NCBI GenBank assembly: GCA_964515555.1 | Contig: CAZEVY010000024.1 | Span: 1-55,716, forward strand | Direction of reading: 5' to 3' | Length of the DNA stretch: 55,716 nt | Source of the DNA: CAZEVY01 sp964515555 | GTDB taxonomy: Bacteria > Acidobacteriota > Terriglobia > Bryobacterales > Bryobacteraceae | Part shown: piece after piece, positions 50,119 through 55,716 of the stretch | Layout: every line of letters starts with the position of its first letter | Position numbering within the stretch: position 1 is the stretch's first letter | Program-made: the position numbers and the translations under genes | The notes under the pieces: generated by a model | Databases searched by the model: none | What the model saw: the letters and a program-made list of their open reading frames with translations, nothing else | What the model was told of the DNA's origin: nothing

Positions 50119-50690
50119 TGCGCGGTTACGGGGCGATCAACCTGGCGAGCGAGCCGTTCCGGCGCGACCGACCCGCGCTCGTCGCGGGAGTCGCGTTCCT
50201 GGTGGCGCTCACGGCGCTGCTCAGCTTTCAAATTCACCTGATATTCGCCGACCGGGACGCGCTGGCCGAGTCGCGGGCGGCGGTGGAGTCGGTCGACCGG
50301 CAGGTCATGGCGCTGACGGCGGAACAGTCGCGCCTGGAAGGGCAGTTGCGCCGCAGCGAGAACGCCGTGGTGCTCGATCGCAGCCTGTTCCTCAATTCCC
50401 TGCTGGTGCGCAAGGGCGTCAGTTGGACGATGATCTTCTCGGATCTGGAGAAGGTGATCCCGCACAACGTACGGCTGATGGCGATCCGCCCGCACCTGGA
50501 CCCCGACAACCGCATTCAACTGGAGATGACCGTCGGGGCGCAGTCGCCCGAGCCGGTGATCGAGATGCTGATCAAGCTGGAGGGGTCGGCGCGGTTCGGC
50601 CCGCCGTCGCTCGGGAACTCGCTGCCGCCGACGCAATCCGAGCCGCTGCATCGCTTCCGGATTCACGTGAACTATGCCCAGGAACTTTAG
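50118..50690 (+). CDS. pilN: PilN-like pilus assembly protein
   Basis: From ATG 50118 the protein has 190 residues: a cytoplasmic NLASEPFRR motif (the PilM-binding INLxxxP-like element), one membrane helix (about 24-45), a coiled coil, then a periplasmic ferredoxin-like domain. This is the PilN/GspL-like layout. It overlaps PilM by 1 bp and PilO by 17 bp. Confidence 0.88.
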   Translation: MRGYGAINLASEPFRRDRPALVAGVAFLVALTALLSFQIHLIFADRDALAESRAAVESVDRQVMALTAEQSRLEGQLRRSENAVVLDRSLFLNSLLVRKGVSWTMIFSDLEKVIPHNVRLMAIRPHLDPDNRIQLEMTVGAQSPEPVIEMLIKLEGSARFGPPSLGNSLPPTQSEPLHRFRIHVNYAQEL

Positions 50691-51255
50691 GCTGCCTTCT
50701 CTCCGCGACCGCCGGGCGATGTTGCGCGTCGCGGTGTACACGCTTCTCGCCGCCAACGTGGCCGCCGCGGTAATCATGCTGAAGCCCTGGGGCGGAACGG
50801 CCGAGGACCTGGAGCAGCAGCTCCTCATGCAGCGGCAGCAGGTGAAGCAGCGTCAGGCGGCCATCGAGCGGCTGCGGCTTCTGGCCGCGAAGTCCGACAA
50901 GGCGCGCGCCGAGGGCGACCGCTTCCTGGCGGCGTATTTCCTCGACCGCCGCACGGCCTCGTCGGCGATCCTCACCGAGCTCGGCAATGCCGGCAAGAAG
51001 GCCGGACTGCGGCCGCGCGACCACGCCTACACCTTCGAGCCGGTCGAGGGCAGCGAGGATCTCACAACCATGACGATCTCGGCGAACTATGAAGGCAGCT
51101 TCGCCGCGCTCATGCAGTTCGTCAACATCATCGACCGCATGAACCGCTTCCTGATCATCGAGGACATGCAGGCCACTCCGACTCAGCAGCCCGGAACGCT
51201 TTCGATCCGCCTTCAGATCGACGCTTTCGTGCGGGAAGGAGACGGGCGGTCGTGA
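50674..51255 (+). CDS. pilO: PilO-like pilus assembly protein
   Basis: The 193-residue protein has an N-terminal membrane helix (about 17-36), a Gln/Glu-rich coiled coil (about 45-80), then a GspM/PilO-like periplasmic domain. That domain includes TMTISANYEGSFAALMQFVNIIDRMNRFLIIED, split here as two typical PilO stretches. PilO pairs with PilN in the alignment subcomplex. Its TGA overlaps the next GTG as GTGA. Confidence 0.85.
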   Translation: MPRNFRLPSLRDRRAMLRVAVYTLLAANVAAAVIMLKPWGGTAEDLEQQLLMQRQQVKQRQAAIERLRLLAAKSDKARAEGDRFLAAYFLDRRTASSAILTELGNAGKKAGLRPRDHAYTFEPVEGSEDLTTMTISANYEGSFAALMQFVNIIDRMNRFLIIEDMQATPTQQPGTLSIRLQIDAFVREGDGRS

Positions 51256-51983
51256 AGCTGGGCGCCGAGCCGAAGAAAGTCGCGATCCTGGGCGGACTGC
51301 TGGCGGTCGCCGGCTACCTTTTCTATTCGAACCTGTCGGGCGACGGGCCGGAGGCGCCCTCGACGGCCGCGCCTTCCGCGTCGAAACAGTCGGCCACCGC
51401 ACTGATCACGCCGCCGCCGGTCGCGTCGATCGCCGGACCACCGCCCGCGGCGGCCCCCAACATCCGCCGCGAAGGCCGCGTCAAGGGCTCGCAGGGATCG
51501 TTCCGCGCGTCGATGAAGCGTCGCCCCGAGGACCGGCCCGATCCCATGAAGATCGACCCGACCATCCGATGGGATCTGCTGGCGCGATTGCAAAAAGTCC
51601 AGATCGAGGGCGGCGACCGGAGCCTGTTCGAGTTCTCCCAGCCGCCGCCGCCGAAACCCGATCCGATCATCAAGCCCGTCGCCCGGCTGATCACGGTGGA
51701 GCCGCCGCCGAAGCCCCAGCCGCCGGCCCCGAAAATCGAGCCGCCGAAGGCGCCGCCCCCGCCGATTCCCCTGAAATTCTACGGTTATTCGGCGAATCCG
51801 GCCGGAGGCCCCCGGCGGGCGTTCTTTCTGCTGACCGATGAGATTTTCATGGCCTCCGAGGGGGAGCTGGTGCAGAATCGCTACAAGGTCGTGCGCATCG
51901 GAGTAAACTCGGTAGTAGTGGAGGACACGCAGCACAAGCATCAGCAGACGCTGGTGCTGGAGGAGCCGCAGGCATCGGCATGA
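51252..51983 (+). CDS. Pro-rich pilus-operon protein in the PilP position
   Basis: The 243-residue protein starts at GTG 51252 (GTGA overlap). An N-terminal membrane segment lies at about 8-25. An Ala/Pro-rich linker and a second Pro-rich part (about 130-175) follow. The C-terminal small beta domain contains FYGYSANPAGGPRRAFFLL and GELVQNRYKVVRIG. Position and the small beta domain suggest a PilP-like link to the secretin, but sequence identity is not clear. Its TGA overlaps the next ATG (ATGA). Confidence 0.65.
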   Translation: MKLGAEPKKVAILGGLLAVAGYLFYSNLSGDGPEAPSTAAPSASKQSATALITPPPVASIAGPPPAAAPNIRREGRVKGSQGSFRASMKRRPEDRPDPMKIDPTIRWDLLARLQKVQIEGGDRSLFEFSQPPPPKPDPIIKPVARLITVEPPPKPQPPAPKIEPPKAPPPPIPLKFYGYSANPAGGPRRAFFLLTDEIFMASEGELVQNRYKVVRIGVNSVVVEDTQHKHQQTLVLEEPQASA

Positions 51984-53455
51984 GGCGCCGCAGACAATCC
52001 GAATCCGGGTTCGCGATGCTGCTGGTTTTCGTTCTGGCGGCCTCGGTCTCGATCCTGCTCTATCGCGAGCTGCCGCGCGTCGTCTTCGAGTCGCAGCGCG
52101 TGAAGGAAGACATGCTCATCGAGCGCGGCGAACAGTATAAGCGCGGAATCCAATTATACGTTCGCAAGTTCCAGCGCTACCCGTCCACGATGGACGACCT
52201 GGAGAAGTCGCAGAACATCCGCTTCCTGCGCCGCCGCTACAAGGACCCGCTCACCAACAAGGACGAGTGGCGGCTGATCAACATCGACGGTGCGGGGGCG
52301 CTGACCAACTCGAAGGTGCAGAAGGCGCCCGGCCTGGCCGACAAGACCCAGACGGCGTCCAACAACTTCGTCGGCGAGACGACCCTGTTCGGCACCAACG
52401 CGCCCGCCGAAGGGAACCAATCGCTCGGACTCTCGCGGCGCGCCAGCGACCGTCCCGCGCAGGACGCCAATGCGCCCCCGGGCGCGTCCGGCGATCCCAA
52501 CGCGCCCCAGCCGCAGGAGCCGCAACTGGTGGCGCAACAGAATCCCGGGCAGTATCAGCAAGGCTTCCAACCGGGCCAACCGTATCCGAGTCCACCGCCT
52601 CCGGGGCAGTACCCGGCGGTTCCCGGTCAGCAGAATTTCCAGCAGGGCCAGCCGCAACAGCTTCAACCGGGACAGGTTCCGTTCTTACAGGTCCCCGGCC
52701 AACAGCCGCAACAGGGGCAATTCCCGAGTCAGTTGCCCAACCAGCCGCAGGCATTCGGATATCCGCAGACGGTGCCGACGTATCAGCAGCAACCGGGCCA
52801 GCCTTTCACGCAACAGCCGGGCCAGTACAACCCGCAGCAACCCCTTCAGGCCTATCCGCAGATGGGACTCCCGGTCCCGCCGGGACAGCAGCCTTTCAAT
52901 CCCGTCCAGAATCCTCAGGATCTCGCCCGGCAGGCGCCTTTCGACCGCCTCGCCGCCGGCCAGCCGCAGATCGCCAGTTCGCAAGCCGGGTCGCAGGGGT
53001 ACTCGCCGTTTCAACAGCAAGGAAATCGACCGCAGCCGAACATCGGCGCCGACGCGGCCCGCATGATCCAGGATGCGCTCACGCGCCCGCGCCCGGGTGG
53101 ATTCCCCGGCGTGCAGCCGCAACAGACACAGCAAGGCAACGTGATCGGCGGCGGCATCGCCGGCGTCGCCAGTAAGTACGAGGGCGAGGCTATCAAGCGG
53201 TACAACGAGCGCTCCAAGTTCGACGAGTGGGAATTCGTCTACGACCGGCGCAACGACCGCTCGGCGCAGCAGCAGATGCCGGGCGGCATGCCAGGGCAGC
53301 AGATGCCGGGCGGCATGCGACCGCCGGGCCAGCAGGGCCCGCAAGGCGGTCAACCGCCGTTCGGACCGCCGGGAGGACAGCCGCCGTTCGGTCAGCCTCC
53401 TTTCGGGCCGTCCCCAGGGCAGCGCCCGATGCCCGGCGGCGGCGGGATCCGGTAG
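51980..53455 (+). CDS. Prepilin-like protein with a long Gln/Pro-rich tail
   Basis: The 491-residue protein opens with a type IV prepilin-like segment (ESGFAMLLVFVLAASV), with a possible cleavage after Gly. The usual Glu at position +5 is missing. A helical stem follows (about 25-75), with a short pseudopilin-like domain (about 75-130) that includes RFLRRRYKDPLTNKDEW. The C-terminal 330 residues or so are Gln/Pro/Gly-rich, with many PGQ, QPQ and PQQ units. It closes the pilM-N-O operon where pilQ would be expected. Cell-surface or secretion-system roles are possible. Confidence 0.75.
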   Translation: MRRRRQSESGFAMLLVFVLAASVSILLYRELPRVVFESQRVKEDMLIERGEQYKRGIQLYVRKFQRYPSTMDDLEKSQNIRFLRRRYKDPLTNKDEWRLINIDGAGALTNSKVQKAPGLADKTQTASNNFVGETTLFGTNAPAEGNQSLGLSRRASDRPAQDANAPPGASGDPNAPQPQEPQLVAQQNPGQYQQGFQPGQPYPSPPPPGQYPAVPGQQNFQQGQPQQLQPGQVPFLQVPGQQPQQGQFPSQLPNQPQAFGYPQTVPTYQQQPGQPFTQQPGQYNPQQPLQAYPQMGLPVPPGQQPFNPVQNPQDLARQAPFDRLAAGQPQIASSQAGSQGYSPFQQQGNRPQPNIGADAARMIQDALTRPRPGGFPGVQPQQTQQGNVIGGGIAGVASKYEGEAIKRYNERSKFDEWEFVYDRRNDRSAQQQMPGGMPGQQMPGGMRPPGQQGPQGGQPPFGPPGGQPPFGQPPFGPSPGQRPMPGGGGIR

Positions 53456-53473
53456 GCACGCCGCCTCACCCTA

Positions 53474-53479
53474 TATACT
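53474..53479 (+). promoter_or_regulatory. -10 TATACT upstream of fadJ-like gene
   Basis: TATACT, within CTATATACTG, ends 11 nt before ATG 53491. There is no clear ribosome site. Confidence 0.4.
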
Positions 53480-53490
53480 GACTGGTTGCC

Positions 53491-55623
53491 ATGGGCGACC
53501 TAGTCACTTTCACCGCCGACGGCGACGTCGGCATCATCACCATCGACAACCCGCCGGTGAATGCGCTCAGCCCCGGCGTCCCGGAAGGCATCGCCGCGGC
53601 CGTCGACCGTCTCGCCGCCGACCCCGCGCTGCGCGCCGCGGTCCTCATCGGCGCCGGACGCACCTTCATCGCCGGCGCCGATATCAAGGAATTCGGCAAG
53701 ATCACCTCCGGCCAGAAGAAGCGCGACGTCGGCCTCCACCCCGTGCTCGACAAGGTGGAGAACTGCGCCAAGCCCATCGTGTGCGCGATTCACGGGACGG
53801 CCTTCGGCGGCGGACTGGAGGTCGCGCAGGCGTGCCATTACCGCGTGGCCGCGCCGACGGCGCAGGTCGGCCAGCCCGAGGTGAAACTCGGCATCATCCC
53901 CGGCGCGGGCGGCACGCAGCGGCTCCCACGGCTGGCGGGCGTGGCGACCGCCGTCGAGATGTGCTGGAACGGAGAGCCGATCGGCGCCGCGGCCGCCCAC
54001 GCGGCCGGCATCGTCGACCGCATCGTCGAAGGCGACCTGCTCGCCGGCGCCGTGGCGTTCGCCCGCGAAGTGGCCGGACGGCCTCCGCGGCGGTCGCGCG
54101 ATCGCAACGAGAAGCTTGCCGACGCCGCGTCGAACGCCGCCGCCATCGCCCGCGCGCGCGAGCAGGCTCGAAAGAAGATGCGCGGCCGCATGGCGCCGCT
54201 GCGCGCCATCGACGCCGTCGAGGCGGCCACCAAGCTCCCGTTCGAAGAGGGGATCAAGGAGGAAGCCCGCATCTTCCAGGAGTGCCTCTTCGCCGACGAG
54301 TCGAAGGCGCAGATTCACGCCTTCTTCGGCGAGCGCGAGGTTGCGAAAATCCCCGGCCTCCCGAAAGACACCGCGCAGCTTCCGATTCGCAAGGCCGCCG
54401 TGGTCGGCGCGGGCACCATGGGCGGCGGCATCACGATGACCTACGCCAACGCGGGCATTCCCGTGCGGCTCAAGGAAGTCTCTCAGGAAGCGCTCGACCG
54501 CGGCATGGCGACCATCCGCAAGAACTACGAGCGCTCGGTCGCAAGCGGCCGCATCACGCGCGAGACCATGGAACAGCGCCTGGCGCTGATTACGCCGGTG
54601 GTCTCCTACGACGGGTTCGAAGAGGCCGACATCGTCGTCGAGGCCGTCTTCGAGGGTATGGCGCTCAAGAAACAGGTGTTCGCCGAACTGGACAAAGTCG
54701 CGCGCCCCGACGCCATCCTGGCCTCCAACACGTCGACGCTGAACGTCGACGAGATCGCCTCGGCGACCGCGCGGCCGCACATGGTGATCGGTCATCACTT
54801 CTTCAGCCCGGCGAACGTAATGCGGCTGCTTGAGATCGTCCGCGGCAAAGCCTCGTCGCCCGAAGTGATCGCCACCTCGATGGCGCTCGCGCGAAAGCTC
54901 GGCAAGGTCGGCGTGCTGGTGGGCAACTGCCGCGGCTTCGTCGGCAATCGCATGTTTCATCCCTTCCGGCGCGAGGCGATCTTCCTGGTGGAGGAGGGCG
55001 CCGCGCCCGCCGAGGTCGACGACGCGCTCTATGACTTCGGCATGGCGATGGGACCGCTCGCTACCGGCGATCTCGCGGGACTGGACGTCGGCTGGCGCAT
55101 CCGCAAGGAGTACGCGCACCTGGAGAAGCCGGGCGTGCGGCGCGCGCTCATCGAGGACCGGCTCTGCGAGATGGGCCGCTACGGTCAGAAGACGAAGGCC
55201 GGCTGGTACCGCTACGACGAGAGCCGCAACCGCCTCCACGACTCCGCGGTCGACGACGTCATCGCCGCGGCCCGCCGCGACGCCGGCCTCGCCACGCGCG
55301 CGATTTCGCGCGAAGAGATCGTCGACCGCATCGTATATGCGCTGGTCAACGAGGGCGCACGCGTGCTGGAGGAAGGCATGGCGCTGCGCGCGGTGGATAT
55401 CGACGTCGTGTATATGACCGGCTACGGCTTCCCGACGCATCGCGGCGGACCGATGTGGTACGCCGACACGGTCGGTCTGTCGCGGGTGTACGAGCGGGTG
55501 AAGGAGTTCGAGGCTCGTCACGGCGAGTTGTGGTCGCCGGCGCCGTTACTCGCGCGGCTGGCGGAATCGGGGGGCAAGTTCGCGGACTGGGACCGGGAGA
55601 AGGCGGCCGGGTCGGTACAATAA
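53491..55623 (+). CDS. Bifunctional enoyl-CoA hydratase/3-hydroxyacyl-CoA dehydrogenase (FadJ/FadB-type)
   Basis: The 710-residue protein has an N-terminal crotonase domain (about 1-190) with IAGADIKEF and the oxyanion GTAFGGGLE. A linker leads to the 3-hydroxyacyl-CoA dehydrogenase domain: the NAD motif VVGAGTMGGGI near residue 306, GHHFFSP (catalytic His), and VGNRMF. C-terminal dimerisation domains (about 485-580 and 610-700) follow. It catalyses the second and third steps of fatty acid beta-oxidation. No thiolase partner is within the window. Its end carries the promoter of the tRNA gene. Confidence 0.93.
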   Translation: MGDLVTFTADGDVGIITIDNPPVNALSPGVPEGIAAAVDRLAADPALRAAVLIGAGRTFIAGADIKEFGKITSGQKKRDVGLHPVLDKVENCAKPIVCAIHGTAFGGGLEVAQACHYRVAAPTAQVGQPEVKLGIIPGAGGTQRLPRLAGVATAVEMCWNGEPIGAAAAHAAGIVDRIVEGDLLAGAVAFAREVAGRPPRRSRDRNEKLADAASNAAAIARAREQARKKMRGRMAPLRAIDAVEAATKLPFEEGIKEEARIFQECLFADESKAQIHAFFGEREVAKIPGLPKDTAQLPIRKAAVVGAGTMGGGITMTYANAGIPVRLKEVSQEALDRGMATIRKNYERSVASGRITRETMEQRLALITPVVSYDGFEEADIVVEAVFEGMALKKQVFAELDKVARPDAILASNTSTLNVDEIASATARPHMVIGHHFFSPANVMRLLEIVRGKASSPEVIATSMALARKLGKVGVLVGNCRGFVGNRMFHPFRREAIFLVEEGAAPAEVDDALYDFGMAMGPLATGDLAGLDVGWRIRKEYAHLEKPGVRRALIEDRLCEMGRYGQKTKAGWYRYDESRNRLHDSAVDDVIAAARRDAGLATRAISREEIVDRIVYALVNEGARVLEEGMALRAVDIDVVYMTGYGFPTHRGGPMWYADTVGLSRVYERVKEFEARHGELWSPAPLLARLAESGGKFADWDREKAAGSVQ
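55616..55621 (+). promoter_or_regulatory. -10 TACAAT for tRNA-Val
   Basis: TACAAT spans the last two codons of the fadJ-like gene and the first base of its stop. It ends 8 nt before the mature tRNA 5' end. Confidence 0.4.
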
Positions 55624-55629
55624 AGGGGC

Positions 55630-55706
55630 GGGCGGTTAGCTCAGCCGGTTAGAGCGCCTGCCTTACAAGCAGGAGGTCGCAGGTTCGATCCCTGCACCGC
55701 CCACCA
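55630..55706 (+). tRNA. tRNA-Val (anticodon TAC), CCA encoded
   Basis: The cloverleaf is complete. The 7-bp acceptor stem is GGGCGGT with ACCGCCC at 55696-55702. The anticodon arm CCTGC/GCAGG (55657-55673) encloses loop CTTACAA with anticodon TAC at 55664-55666. The T arm carries GGTTCGATC. The discriminator is A, followed by a genome-encoded CCA at 55704-55706. Confidence 0.97.
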
Positions 55707-55716
55707 ATGTTTCAAG

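Noticed and set aside
1..55716. CRISPR arrays, insertion sequences, phage genes, rRNA
   Set aside because: I saw no regularly spaced direct repeats, transposase, integrase or phage structural gene, and no rRNA-like stretch. The only RNA gene I can support is tRNA-Val.

Overview
This is about 56 kb of high-GC chromosomal DNA that looks like an Acidobacteriota genome of the Solibacter/Bryobacter type. I infer this from family content: a PadR regulator with two acidobacterial ADOP-type MacB/FtsX permeases, DUF1549/DUF1553 + DUF1501 secreted proteins, a HEVGHxLGxxH secreted metalloprotease, cytochrome c/copper-monooxygenase-like proteins, a BlaI/M56-BlaR1 cassette with a repeat ectodomain, and the C-terminus of an Oar-like TonB receptor. 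A 100-N assembly gap lies at 29346-29445, so the record is a draft scaffold.

Layout. 1-9.5 kb: a D-aminoacylase-like amidohydrolase cut by the window edge, a peptidase-MA/TPR protein, a minus-strand operon (DUF1549/DUF1553, DUF1501, exonuclease/endonuclease/phosphatase), then a cytochrome c/monooxygenase with an SH3-MBL hydrolase. 9.5-21 kb: DinB-like protein, zinc-finger membrane protein, padR-ADOP-ADOP, secreted metalloprotease, beta-propeller protein. 21-26.7 kb: small secreted proteins, a TonB-receptor remnant, a SWIM/SNF2 helicase, a methyltransferase, yraN, and a decayed DUF433/DUF5615 toxin-antitoxin pair. 26.7-32 kb: galT, an S41 protease homologue lacking its catalytic dyad, FmdB zinc ribbon (gapped), PAP2 phosphatase, alpha/beta hydrolase, two half-size EamA/EmrE-like proteins. 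32-41 kb: hydantoinase-B-like protein with a BNR protein, a cyclase, a SorA-like sulfite dehydrogenase and its cytochrome, FkbM methyltransferase, a Tat-tagged 2-hydroxyacid dehydrogenase, M28 peptidase. 41-44.3 kb: BlaI, BlaR1/M56 and a partner protein sharing a 28-29-residue repeat. 44.3-48.4 kb: small secreted protein, ICMT-like protein, ADP-heptose glycosyltransferases around a degenerate RfaE-like protein, PhyH oxygenase. 48.4-49.1 kb: an intact antitoxin/VapC pair. 49.2-53.5 kb: pilMNO-like operon ending in a Gln/Pro-rich prepilin-like protein. 53.5 kb to the end: a FadJ-type beta-oxidation enzyme and a tRNA-Val.

The most striking observations are: (i) at about fifteen operon heads a -10-like hexamer sits only 6-8 nt before the start codon, which implies leaderless mRNAs as the normal mode here, including TTG starts and two compact divergent promoters; (ii) the BlaI-BlaR1-partner cassette, whose membrane peptidase and secreted partner share an alpha-solenoid-like repeat and whose promoter carries a perfect inverted repeat; (iii) perfect palindromic operators over the padR and vapBC start regions; (iv) gene relics (TonB receptor tail, frameshifted toxin-antitoxin) and a protease homologue without its Ser/Lys dyad.
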